This document shows positions 1-7,894 of a stretch of 64,000 nt of DNA, one piece after another. Location of the stretch: NCBI GenBank assembly GCA_014379625.1, contig JACMLJ010000058.1:1-64000 (forward strand). The letters run 5' to 3'. Source of the stretch: Ferruginibacter sp. (GTDB lineage: Bacteria; Bacteroidota; Bacteroidia; Chitinophagales; Chitinophagaceae). Within the stretch, counting starts at the first letter, position 1, and every line of letters begins with the position of its first letter. The position numbers were made by a program, and so were the translations under genes. The notes under the pieces are model-generated. The model did no database searches, was not told the origin of the DNA, and saw only the letters and a program-made list of their open reading frames with translations.

Positions 1-36
1 AAAAGCCCAATCAGTTTATTCTGGTTGGGTTTTTTT
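1..36 (+). terminator. Rho-independent terminator, probably of a 5S rRNA gene left of the window
   Basis: A 9-bp stem (6-14 with 21-29, one G-T pair) around a 6-base loop is followed by seven T. An almost identical copy at 190-225 follows a 5S-like sequence, so this one probably ends a 5S rRNA gene, and hence an rRNA operon, lying just outside the left edge. Confidence 0.75.
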
Positions 37-52
37 GTGCACTTAATGTTCT

Positions 53-181
53 TTAGGCAATTGTCCTATTGGCGATTTTCGAGGGTGTTCACCTCTTCCC
101 ATACCGATCCGCCAACTGGCGGATAAGCCCCTTATGGCCGATGGTACTGGTATTCCAACCGGGAGAGTAGGTAGCTGCCAT
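53..181 (+). rRNA. 5S rRNA-like gene, degenerate
   Basis: The stretch reads like a Bacteroidota 5S rRNA: the internal block cacctcttcccataccg, then taagcccc, then gccgatggtactgg, and gggagagtaggtagctgcc at the 3' end. The ends (about 56-62 and 173-179) can pair as helix I with one mismatch. Where a normal 5S has the gaacagagaagtt loop, this copy instead carries a perfect 8-bp inverted repeat (107-114 and 117-124). It is followed by a terminator at 190-225. This suggests an altered, possibly non-functional tandem copy of a true 5S gene to the left. Edges are approximate. Confidence 0.6.
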
Positions 182-189
182 ATTTATTT

Positions 190-225
190 AAAAGCCCAAT
201 CAGTTTATTCTGGTTGGGTTTTTTT
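190..225 (+). terminator. Rho-independent terminator after the 5S-like copy
   Basis: Near-identical repeat of the terminator at 1-36: 9-bp stem, tttatt loop, T-run. The offset between the two copies is 189 bp, so 5S plus terminator is a tandem unit. Confidence 0.75.
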
Positions 226-241
226 GTGCACTTAATGTTCT

Positions 242-346
242 TTAGGCAATTGTCTTATTGGTGATTTTCGAGGATGTTCACCTCTTCCCATACCGGTTCG
301 CCGACTGGGTATACTGGTATTCCAACCGACAGAACAGACAACTGCA
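242..346 (+). pseudogene. Second, shortened 5S rRNA remnant
   Basis: This repeats the 53-181 sequence at an offset of 189 bp with scattered substitutions, but lacks about 30 bases around the helix III/IV region and has lost the gggagagtagg block. It has no terminator after it. It looks like a decayed tandem 5S duplicate. Confidence 0.5.
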
Positions 347-495
347 CTATTTATGTGCAGGATTAATAACATGTAGACCACTACGGGAGTGTTGCGGCCG
401 GAGGAATAACTTTTTTACCTTATGTGTGTAAGATTTTTTTCAATTTTATCACCCAAAAAAATGGCAGCCTGTTGAAATTTTATGATAATTTTTGA

Positions 496-524
496 TTGAA
501 AACTTATAAAAATGCTTAGTTTTG
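496..524 (+). promoter_or_regulatory. Bacteroidota-type promoter and long leader ahead of the arginine cluster
   Basis: TTG at 496-498 and TAGTTTTG at 517-524 (18-bp spacer) fit the TTG / TAnnTTTG consensus. Transcription from about 531 would leave a leader of some 230 bases before the acyltransferase gene at 759. I see no clear attenuator hairpin or leader peptide. The rest of 347-758 holds no gene I can support. Confidence 0.45.
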
Positions 525-758
525 CGCAATTATTCACAATACTTATAAAGTGAAAAGTACAAATCAACATAAAGTAAATGTTTGCAGCCAATACTGTGCT
601 ATGGTTGTTACTTTTATTGTAGTGCCCAATACTTCTCCCCGACGCCGACCTGGTTGCTGATAGGCCGAGCACTTAAAACCTGCCCCTGTCAGTGAAAAAA
701 TCTCCAAAACCGGGTTCTTACAATTCTATTGCTCACTTTTTATTTCAATTATATACAA

Positions 759-1460
759 TTGGAAACAAATAACATTATAATCAGGGCTGCTTCACCCGGT
801 GACAGCCATTACGCCACTATCATTACCGATGAAATGCAGTCTTCCGCTAAAGCGCGTGGTACGGGCATTGCCAAAAGATCTCCGGAATATATAGAAAATA
901 AAATCAATGAAGGCAAAGCTGTGATCGCTGTAACCAAAGACGGCGATTGGGTAGGCTTTTGCTATATTGAAGCCTGGGGTCATGACGAGTTCGTTGCCAA
1001 CAGTGGTTTAATTGTTGCGCCCTTGTACAGGAAAAGCGGGGTTGCCAAACAAATCAAAAAGAAAATTTTTGACCTGTCAAAAGAAAAATATTCCACGGCG
1101 AAAATATTTGGCCTCACAACAGGGCTTGCAGTGATGAAGATCAATTCGGACCTGGGGTACGAACCTGTTACCTATTCGGAATTAACAGATGATGAGGAAT
1201 TTTGGGCAGGTTGCAAAAGTTGCGTCAACTTTGATATCCTGGTGAGCAAAGAAAGGAAAAATTGTATGTGTACCGCCATGTTGTACGATCCTGCCGATCA
1301 TTTTGAGCCCGAAGAAACAAAAGAAGATTTTAAGCAAAATTCAAAACTCTATGAACGCTTTATGAATATCAAGCAAAGCCGTTTATTGAATATTTTTAAG
1401 AAGAAAGAACGCGGGGGCAGCATTACTAAATCTTTGCTGAGGATGTTCTTTGCCCATTAA
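759..1460 (+). CDS. GNAT acyltransferase, candidate N-acylglutamate synthase of the arginine pathway
   Basis: This protein of about 233 residues has a GNAT fold: an N-terminal strand (NNIIIRAA), the AKARGTGIAKRSPEYI segment, and the acyl-CoA binding region VAPLYRKSGVAKQIKKKIF. The C-terminal part carries a Cys-X2-Cys ... Cys-X-Cys set (GCKSCVNF and NCMCTAML), which may bind metal. No ATG fits; I choose TTG at 759, which gives METNNIIIRAA, over the upstream TTG at 729. Bacteroidota arginine clusters commonly open with such a gene in place of argA, so the likely job is acylation of glutamate, the first step. Whether acetyl- or succinyl-CoA is used cannot be read here; the carbamoyltransferase in the same cluster hints at succinyl. 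Confidence 0.75.
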   Translation: METNNIIIRAASPGDSHYATIITDEMQSSAKARGTGIAKRSPEYIENKINEGKAVIAVTKDGDWVGFCYIEAWGHDEFVANSGLIVAPLYRKSGVAKQIKKKIFDLSKEKYSTAKIFGLTTGLAVMKINSDLGYEPVTYSELTDDEEFWAGCKSCVNFDILVSKERKNCMCTAMLYDPADHFEPEETKEDFKQNSKLYERFMNIKQSRLLNIFKKKERGGSITKSLLRMFFAH

Positions 1461-1651
1461 TGCAAAACACCGATACCGGTTGATTTATTGATTTTCATTG
1501 CTGATTCTTTACACAGCTTAATAAACAGCGGTGTTAATTTGTTCCATAGGGATAACATGTACAAGAGTGCGACGCCTGTGAAGTTAAATAGCAGCATAAC
1601 AGCCGGGCTCATAAAAAAATCCGCTACCAGCATTAGGAAGAATAAAATGAT

Positions 1652-1712
1652 GGATCGATTTGTGAATGGTCAATGGTGAAATATTATCCATGGCCAATCC
1701 ACACTTAACACT
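1652..1712. repeat. Dispersed intergenic palindromic repeat, copy 1
   Basis: The sequence opens gatcgatttgtgaatggt and closes cacacttaacact, with inverted gtgaatggt-like arms. Copies occur at 22399-22452 and 25633-25708. It lies between the acyltransferase gene and argG. A 63-codon open frame through it has no protein character. Confidence 0.5.
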
Positions 1713-1751
1713 GGCTTACGATCATTATTAAGCATGCAATTTTTAATAATT

Positions 1752-3023
1752 ATGAATGAGAAGAACAATCCGATGATGGATGATACTTTAAGCATTACGA
1801 AAGAATTTCCCAATTTACCAGCGAAGGCTTCGGTTGTTTTAGGGTTTAGTGGTGGGTTGGATACTTCCTATTGCGTAAAGTACCTGACCATAGAAAAGGG
1901 ATATAATGTTCATTCGGTAGTGGTAAATACAGGTGGCTTTTCGGAAGAAGAATTAACACAAATTGAAGTACACGCATATAAACTGGGTGTAAAAACACAT
2001 ACTACCGTGGATGCGGTAAAAAGTTATTATGACAGCATAATAAAATACCTGGTTTTTGGAAATGTATTAAAAAACAATACCTATCCCCTAAGTGTAAGCG
2101 CCGAAAGGTTAAGCCAGGCAATCTTTATCGCTGAACACGTAAAAAAGATGAATGCTTCGGCGGTGGTTCATGGAAGTACCGGTGCCGGAAATGACCAGGT
2201 AAGATTTGATATGGTCTTTAATATCATGATCCCTGGCGTGGAAATTATAACGCCCATCAGGGATATGAAATTAAGCAGGGAAGAAGAGATCGCATACCTG
2301 AAAAGTAAAGGCGTAGACATGAACTTCGAAAAATCGATGTATTCGGTCAATAAAGGATTGTGGGGTACCAGTGTGGGCGGAAAAGAAACTTTAAACAGCA
2401 AAGGCATGTTGCCCGAGGAAGCCTGGCCTACCCAGGTTACCGAATCCATGCCGCGGAGCATCGAGCTGGAATTTAATAAAGGTGAACTGATGGCGATTGA
2501 CGGAGAAAAATTCAGCCATCCTGCCCAAGCAATCCAGCACCTGCAAAGTATTGCCGGTGCTTATGGCATTGGCAGGGATATACATGTGGGAGATACCATT
2601 ATCGGGATTAAGGGACGTGTTGGTTTTGAGGCAGCCGCACCCATGGTAATATTAAAAGCGCATCATGCTTTGGAGAAACATGTATTAACCAAGTGGCAGT
2701 TAAACTGGAAGGACCAACTGGCATTATTTTATGGCAATTGGTTACACGAAGGACAGATAATGGATCCGGTAATGAGGGATATGGAGGCTTTCCTTATCAG
2801 CTCGCAGCAAAATGTAAGCGGGAAAGTATTTGTGGAATTAATGCCCTATCGTTTTCAGGTTACAGGCATTGAATCTGACTATGATCTGATGAGCAGCAAA
2901 TTTGGCAAATATGGCGAGATGAATAATGGATGGAGCGGTGAAGATGTAAGGGGCTTTACAAAAATATTTGGTAATCAAACAATGATCTATCACCAGGTAA
3001 AAGAAAGCGTTGATGGCAAATAA
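1752..3023 (+). CDS. argG: Argininosuccinate synthase
   Basis: The enzyme joins citrulline and aspartate with ATP to form argininosuccinate in the cytoplasm. The ATP pyrophosphatase P-loop VVLGFSGGLDTSYC stands near the N-terminus, followed by VHGSTGAGNDQVRFD and the later NKGLWGTSVGG segment. At 423 residues it is slightly longer than the usual ~400. ATG at 1734 is also in frame; I prefer 1752, which sits behind an AT-rich stretch. Its 3' end overlaps argC by 11 bases, so the two are translated from one message. Confidence 0.95.
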   Translation: MNEKNNPMMDDTLSITKEFPNLPAKASVVLGFSGGLDTSYCVKYLTIEKGYNVHSVVVNTGGFSEEELTQIEVHAYKLGVKTHTTVDAVKSYYDSIIKYLVFGNVLKNNTYPLSVSAERLSQAIFIAEHVKKMNASAVVHGSTGAGNDQVRFDMVFNIMIPGVEIITPIRDMKLSREEEIAYLKSKGVDMNFEKSMYSVNKGLWGTSVGGKETLNSKGMLPEEAWPTQVTESMPRSIELEFNKGELMAIDGEKFSHPAQAIQHLQSIAGAYGIGRDIHVGDTIIGIKGRVGFEAAAPMVILKAHHALEKHVLTKWQLNWKDQLALFYGNWLHEGQIMDPVMRDMEAFLISSQQNVSGKVFVELMPYRFQVTGIESDYDLMSSKFGKYGEMNNGWSGEDVRGFTKIFGNQTMIYHQVKESVDGK

Positions 3024-3996
3024 AATCAGAGCAGGTATTATTGGCGGCGCGGGTTATACCGGCGGTGAATTAATAAGGATTTTATTGAATCATCCGGAAG
3101 CCGATATTGCTTTTGTACACAGCAACAGCAACGCCGGAAAGCCATTGTATGCAGTACATAGTGATTTGATTGGAGAAACCAATATGTTTTTTGCATCCGA
3201 AATGAACTCCGAAATCGATGTATTGTTTTTATGTGTTGGCCATGGCGATGCAAAAAAGTTTTTAGCAGAAAACCCAATTGATGAACAAATAAAAGTTATT
3301 GACCTTAGCCATGATTTCCGGCTATCGCGCCATTCAGTTACGGGTGCGCGCAACTTCGTTTATGGGTTACCGGAATTGAATAAAGAACGGATACAGGCCG
3401 CAGGTAATATTGCCAACCCCGGATGCTTTGCTACAGCCATCCAGTTAGGTTTGTTACCATTAGCAAAAGCAGGAATACTAAATGAAATATATACTACCGG
3501 AATCACCGGGTCTACAGGTGGGGGGCAGGCCTTAAATACTACAGCTCATTTTAGCTGGAGAGCAAATAATATACAGGCGTATAAATCATTGGAGCACCAG
3601 CACCTGTATGAGATCGGGCAATCACTAAATCAATTACAGCCCGCCGGAGATATTGAGATCAACTTTATACCCTGGCGGGGAGATTTTACCCGCGGGATAT
3701 TTATAAGTTCACAGCTAAAATGCAGTGAAAGTTTAGAGGAACTGTATGACCTGTATGCACAATATTACGCTTTACATCCATTTGTAGAAATCAGTAAGGA
3801 GTCCATTTTTTTAAAGCAGGTGGTAAATACCAATAAGTGTGTTGTTCAGTTAGAAAAAGTGGGCGCCAACCTGGTAGTCCATTCTGCCATTGATAACCTG
3901 TTAAAAGGCGCCAGCGGCCAGGCAGTTCAAAACATGAATTTGATGTTTGGGCTGGAGGAAACGGCAGGGTTGAAATTAAAAGCAAATTATTTTTAA
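3013..3996 (+). CDS. argC: N-acetyl(succinyl)-gamma-glutamyl-phosphate reductase
   Basis: It reduces N-acyl-glutamyl phosphate to the semialdehyde with NADPH. Rossmann motif GIIGGAGYTGGELIRIL is at the N-terminus and the catalytic cysteine lies in ANPGCFATA. Length (327 residues) is normal. ATG at 3013 overlaps the end of argG by 11 bases, arguing for translational coupling. A TTG three bases earlier is possible but less likely. Confidence 0.95.
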   Translation: MANKIRAGIIGGAGYTGGELIRILLNHPEADIAFVHSNSNAGKPLYAVHSDLIGETNMFFASEMNSEIDVLFLCVGHGDAKKFLAENPIDEQIKVIDLSHDFRLSRHSVTGARNFVYGLPELNKERIQAAGNIANPGCFATAIQLGLLPLAKAGILNEIYTTGITGSTGGGQALNTTAHFSWRANNIQAYKSLEHQHLYEIGQSLNQLQPAGDIEINFIPWRGDFTRGIFISSQLKCSESLEELYDLYAQYYALHPFVEISKESIFLKQVVNTNKCVVQLEKVGANLVVHSAIDNLLKGASGQAVQNMNLMFGLEETAGLKLKANYF

Positions 3997-4152
3997 CCAA
4001 CCGTCACTGAAGTGGATATTGATAATATTTAAATGAAACGACTTTAGTGAAATGAATATCCTTTCTATACTGATTCTTAAAGGATTTATACTACTGTGTT
4101 TATAAATTAATTATCCATCATTAAACCAAGTTCTCCTCAGGGGACAAAGGCT

Positions 4153-5295
4153 ATGAATCTGTTCGATGTTTACCCGCTTAATGACATTACCATTGTAAAG
4201 GCAGCTGGATCCCATGTCTGGGACGATAAAGGCGTTAAATACCTTGACCTTTATGGAGGCCATGCGGTGATATCCATTGGTCATACCCACCCGCATTATG
4301 TGAAGCGTTTAGAAGACCAGTTGCATAAAGTAGGCTTCTATTCCAATTCAATAAAAATTCCTTTGCAGGCAGAATTGGCTGAAAAATTAGGGAAGGTCTC
4401 GGGTAAGGATGATTACCAGTTATTCTTATGTAATTCCGGTGCAGAAGCCAACGAAAATGCTTTGAAACTAGCTTCCTTTTATAATGGCAGGAAGAAGATC
4501 ATCGCTTTCAGTAAGGCATTTCATGGCAGAACATCACTGGCAGTAGCAGTTACCGACAACCCCGGTCTTGTAGCACCCGTTAACCAAACCGATAATGTAT
4601 TGTTTCTTCCATTCAATGATGAAGAAGCGCTGGAAGAAGCGTTTACCAAAAATGACATTTCTTCCGTTATTATTGAAGGGATACAGGGAGTAGGCGGGAT
4701 AAATATTGCATCCGATGGGTTCTTACAAAAAATAAGAAGTCTTTGCGATCAATACAATGCGGTATTTATTGCGGATTCTGTTCAGTGCGGTTATGGAAGA
4801 AGCGGCAAATTTTATTCGCATGACCACAGCGGTGTAAACGCGGATATTTATACGATGGCAAAGGGTATGGGAAATGGCTTCCCAGTGGCAGGGATCTCTA
4901 TAGCGCCAAAATTTAAGCCTAAGCATTTTATGCTGGGTACTACTTTTGGCGGCAATCATTTAGCCTGCGCCGCTGCATTGGCAGTATTGGAAGTAATTGA
5001 AGAAGACGGACTGATAAAAAATGCAGAAAAAATTGGTAACTATTTAATGAATGAATTAAAAAAACTTCCGTTGATAAAAGAGGTAAGGGGCAGGGGCCTT
5101 ATGATTGGGATAGAACTTCCGGATGAATTAAAAGCAGTGAAGAAAAACCTTTTATACAATCATAAAATTTTTACGGGCGAAGCAAAACCAAATATCATCA
5201 GGTTACTGCCTGCATTGAATATTTCGACAGTGGAGGCAGATATTTTTTTAACCGCCTTTACGAAGGAGTTGAACAGTATGATGGTTTCAGCATAG
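4153..5295 (+). CDS. argD: N-acylornithine aminotransferase (class III PLP enzyme)
   Basis: It transfers an amino group from glutamate to N-acylglutamate semialdehyde. Class III aminotransferase features are present: CNSGAEANENALKLA for phosphate/PLP binding, AFHGRT, the aspartate in ADSVQCGYGRSG, and the PLP lysine in MAKGMGNGFPV. The 380-residue length is typical. The 156-bp gap after argC shows no promoter or terminator I can defend, so it is probably part of the same operon. Confidence 0.92.
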   Translation: MNLFDVYPLNDITIVKAAGSHVWDDKGVKYLDLYGGHAVISIGHTHPHYVKRLEDQLHKVGFYSNSIKIPLQAELAEKLGKVSGKDDYQLFLCNSGAEANENALKLASFYNGRKKIIAFSKAFHGRTSLAVAVTDNPGLVAPVNQTDNVLFLPFNDEEALEEAFTKNDISSVIIEGIQGVGGINIASDGFLQKIRSLCDQYNAVFIADSVQCGYGRSGKFYSHDHSGVNADIYTMAKGMGNGFPVAGISIAPKFKPKHFMLGTTFGGNHLACAAALAVLEVIEEDGLIKNAEKIGNYLMNELKKLPLIKEVRGRGLMIGIELPDELKAVKKNLLYNHKIFTGEAKPNIIRLLPALNISTVEADIFLTAFTKELNSMMVSA

Positions 5296-5467
5296 TGTTA
5301 TAGAACTTAACCGGAAAAAATATTTTTCTGAAGTATTCACTATGGGTTGGTAAATATGTGTGATGCGACAATTTTAAAGGTTCAAAATTGGTACGTAAAA
5401 GATGTTGAAATCTATACTTCTGCTCCGCTCTCTGCAAATGTTTGTAACATAAAACCAATTATAAAAA

Positions 5468-6439
5468 TTGAAAAATTTTATTTCTGTAAACGATGTTAGA
5501 AATATCAATCAACTGGTAGCAAAAGCACTGGCCTATAAAGCCAATCCTTTTGCCGACCGGCACCTGGGAGCTGATAAAAGAGTTGGGATGCTTTTTTTGA
5601 ATCCATCCCTGCGTACAAGATTAAGCACGCAGATAGCGGCAGTTAACCTTGGTATGGAAGCCATTGTTTTTAATGTAGATAAAGAAGGCTGGGCATTGGA
5701 ATTTGAGGATGGCGCGATCATGAGTGGCAGTACAGTTGAGCATGTGAAAGATGCAGCGCCTATCCTGGGGCAATATTTTGATATTATATGTATCCGGACT
5801 TTTCCATCCTTAAAAAACAGGGAAGACGATTACAGTGAGTTGGTTATAAATTCATTTATACAGTATTCAGGGGTACCCGTAGTAAGTTTAGAAAGCGCCA
5901 CACTGCATCCTTTGCAATCATTGACAGATATCCTTACTATTAAAGAATCAATAAATAACTCCCCGTTACAAATGCTTGCCAAACCAAAGATTGTGTTAAC
6001 ATGGGCGCCCCACGTAAAGGTATTACCACAATGCGTTGCCAATAGTTTTGCACAATGGATCAATGCCTGGGGTGAAGCCGAATTTGTAATTACACATCCC
6101 GAAGATTACGAACTTTCCGCCGCGTATACCAGGGGAGCAACCATTACACACAACCAGGATGAAGCACTAAAAGGGGCGGATTTTATTTATGTGAAAAACT
6201 GGAGTACGTTTACGGATTATGGAAAGATATACAGCAATGACCCTTTGTGGATGCTAACAGAAGAAAAGCTAAGGTTGACCAACAATGCACGAGTGTTGCA
6301 TTGCCTGCCGGTACGCCGGAATATAGAGTTAAGTGATGAAATATTAGACAGCAGTAATAGTATCGTAACGCAGGAAGCAGGCAACAGGGTATGGGCTGCC
6401 CAGGCGGTATTGAGTGAGATACTTTCCCCCAGCCCCTGA
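5468..6439 (+). CDS. argF': N-succinylornithine (or N-acetylornithine) carbamoyltransferase
   Basis: It carbamoylates an N-acylated ornithine. The carbamoyl-phosphate motif appears as FLNPSLRTR, and HCLPVRR and the WALEF segment mark the acylornithine subfamily rather than plain ornithine carbamoyltransferase. The residue aligned with Glu92 of Xanthomonas acetylornithine enzyme and Pro90 of the Bacteroides succinylornithine enzyme is Val90 here (context STVEH), which predicts succinylornithine. The start is TTG at 5468 (MKNFISVNDV). The last residues SPSP and the stop codon are supplied by the inverted repeat of the following cassette, so the native C-terminus was replaced. Confidence 0.88.
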   Translation: MKNFISVNDVRNINQLVAKALAYKANPFADRHLGADKRVGMLFLNPSLRTRLSTQIAAVNLGMEAIVFNVDKEGWALEFEDGAIMSGSTVEHVKDAAPILGQYFDIICIRTFPSLKNREDDYSELVINSFIQYSGVPVVSLESATLHPLQSLTDILTIKESINNSPLQMLAKPKIVLTWAPHVKVLPQCVANSFAQWINAWGEAEFVITHPEDYELSAAYTRGATITHNQDEALKGADFIYVKNWSTFTDYGKIYSNDPLWMLTEEKLRLTNNARVLHCLPVRRNIELSDEILDSSNSIVTQEAGNRVWAAQAVLSEILSPSP

Positions 6440-6452
6440 AGGGGAGGTCTTC
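6426..6452 (-). repeat. Left inverted repeat of the DUF559 cassette
   Basis: 27 bp, inverted relative to 6957-6983 with 26 of 27 bases matching. It overlaps the last codons and stop codon of argF'. Confidence 0.75.
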
Positions 6453-6487
6453 AACCAGAATAATTAAATTCAGGAACTCAATAAACG

Positions 6488-6900
6488 ATGAGTGATATAA
6501 ATATTTTGAAAGACCATGAAGATAAATGGTGTATGCATTATGGGGCATCTCCAATACTATTTAAATTGGCAGAGGACTTAAAAGGGCGACTGAGGCGGAA
6601 AAAATCCTTTGGGAGATGATAAGGAAGAATGATTGGAATTTAAATTTCAGCAGGCAACATCCATTATCAATTTATATTGCAGATTTTTATTGTCATAAGA
6701 TAAAATTGGTTATAGAGTTAGATGGAGAGTATCATGAAAAGATGGAGGTGAAAATTAATGATGCTTCCAGGGAAAAGTATATTAGCGAATTCGGTATAAA
6801 AGTTTTGAGATTTAAAAATGACGCGGTAATAGATACTATTGAAACAGTACTGACAAAAATCAGTGATACAATTACTTCAATTCAAATAGCTAAGATGGAA
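6488..6900 (+). pseudogene. DUF559 endonuclease-like gene, frameshifted
   Basis: From ATG 6488 one frame gives MSDINILKDHEDKWCMHYG, then ASPILFKLAEDLKG. Around 6585-6590 the frame must shift by one base (apparent 1-nt loss) to continue as RATEAEKILWEMIRKN and then QHPLSIYIADFYCHKIKL and VIELDGEYHEK. Joined, this is a full DUF559 domain of the PD-(D/E)XK/Vsr-like nuclease fold; the Asp of IADFYC and the Glu-X-Asp of IELDGEYH are kept. The second part is open from ATG 6616 straight into argB. A sequencing error could produce the same picture. Confidence 0.7.
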
Positions 6901-6946
6901 AAAGCGGGGTCGAAGGGCATCTCAAACAGAACTACTGGAGAAGAAG

Positions 6947-7057
6947 CAGGCTCTTCGAAGACCTCCCCTTTAGGGGCTGGGGGCGAGACAGGCTCTTTGA
7001 AGTCCTCCCCTTTAGATGCCGGGGGCCATACAGGCTCTTCGAAGACCTCCCTGGACC
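6947..7057 (+). repeat. 42-bp tandem repeats at the right end of the cassette
   Basis: Units begin at 6947, 6989 and 7031 (caggctct(t)cgaag...), the third being partial. Each 42-bp unit encodes 14 residues of the type AGSSKTSPLGAGGE, so gain or loss of units keeps the frame to argB. The right inverted repeat is contained in unit 1. Confidence 0.75.
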
Positions 7058-7092
7058 AATTTCCCGATCCTCTTTTTGGAGGGGCTGGCGAA

Positions 7093-7893
7093 ATGGATAA
7101 ACCCTTACCGTCTCTTTTCATAATAAAAATCGGCGGCAATATAATCGATGATGATACAGCTTTGCAATCCTTTCTTAAAGATTTTGCATCTGTAAATGAC
7201 AGGAAAATATTGGTTCACGGTGGGGGAAAGATCGCCTCAAAAATTGGGGAGCAGTTAGGCATATCATCCAGTTATATCAATGGCAGAAGAATTACGGATG
7301 AAGCAACGATTGACCTGGTAACTATGGTGTATGGGGGATTGGTAAATAAAAAAATTGTAGCAAAATTGCAAGCCCTGGATTGTAATGCAATTGGTTTAAC
7401 AGGCGCCGATGCTAATATTATTCCGGCGTTAAAAAGGCCGGTTAAGGAAATTAATTATGGCTTTGCAGGAGATATAAAAACTGATTGTTTAGGAGTACAA
7501 AGCCTGGAAGTTTTATTATCCAATAACTTTACCCCTGTATTCGCACCGCTCACTCATGATGGAAAGGGGCAAATGCTGAATACCAATGCCGATACCATCG
7601 CGGCTGCATTGGCGGTGGGCTTATCCAAAAATTACCAGGTAAGATTGATCTATTGTTTTGAAAAAAAAGGCGTATTGGAAAATATGGAGGATGAAAATTC
7701 CGTGATACCATTGATTACCAAAGAAAAATACGGGCAACTACTACGCGATAAAAAATTGTTTGAAGGGATACTGCCAAAAATTGACAATGCTTTCGCCGCC
7801 ATTTCAAATGGTGTAAAGGAAGTATTAATCGGGGATGCCAATGATTTATTGCAAAATGTATCCGGCAACAGTTTTGGAACTTTAATAAAATAG
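7093..7893 (+). CDS. argB: N-acetyl(succinyl)glutamate kinase
   Basis: It phosphorylates N-acylglutamate. Amino acid kinase fold: FIIKIGGNIID, LVHGGGKIASKIGEQLG, the GLTGADANII segment, and NTNADTIAAALA near the C-terminus. From ATG 7093 the protein has 266 residues, the family norm. The same frame is open upstream to 6616, so a 425-residue fusion of a truncated DUF559 domain, a repeat-encoded linker and ArgB is also possible. I take 7093 as native start; the stop is one base before argE. Confidence 0.88.
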   Translation: MDKPLPSLFIIKIGGNIIDDDTALQSFLKDFASVNDRKILVHGGGKIASKIGEQLGISSSYINGRRITDEATIDLVTMVYGGLVNKKIVAKLQALDCNAIGLTGADANIIPALKRPVKEINYGFAGDIKTDCLGVQSLEVLLSNNFTPVFAPLTHDGKGQMLNTNADTIAAALAVGLSKNYQVRLIYCFEKKGVLENMEDENSVIPLITKEKYGQLLRDKKLFEGILPKIDNAFAAISNGVKEVLIGDANDLLQNVSGNSFGTLIK

Positions 7894-7894
7894 C

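Larger units (their letters stand above)
6426..7057. mobile_element. Small cassette with inverted ends carrying a DUF559 gene, inserted in the arginine operon
   Basis: A 27-bp repeat at 6426-6452 recurs inverted at 6957-6983 with a single mismatch. Each copy has an internal cccc-ttta/ctga-gggg hairpin. Between them lies a DUF559 nuclease-like gene, and further partial copies of the right repeat follow to 7057. The left repeat supplies the stop of argF' and the right repeats run in frame into argB. Arginine operons normally have argF' next to argB, so this is best read as an insertion. No transposase is present; whether the DUF559 protein drives mobility is unknown. Confidence 0.6.

Noticed and set aside
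415-672. 85-codon minus-strand frame near the left edge
   Set aside because: It covers the promoter and leader of the arginine cluster on the other strand and has no protein character.
1488-1679. 63-codon open frame between the acyltransferase gene and argG
   Set aside because: Its 3' part is the dispersed repeat at 1652-1712 and the residues show no protein pattern.
6616-7893. Taking the whole 425-codon frame as one native bifunctional protein
   Set aside because: ArgB is complete from 7093, the DUF559 part lacks its N-terminus because of a frameshift, and the linker is made of repeat DNA. I keep the fusion as a possibility only.
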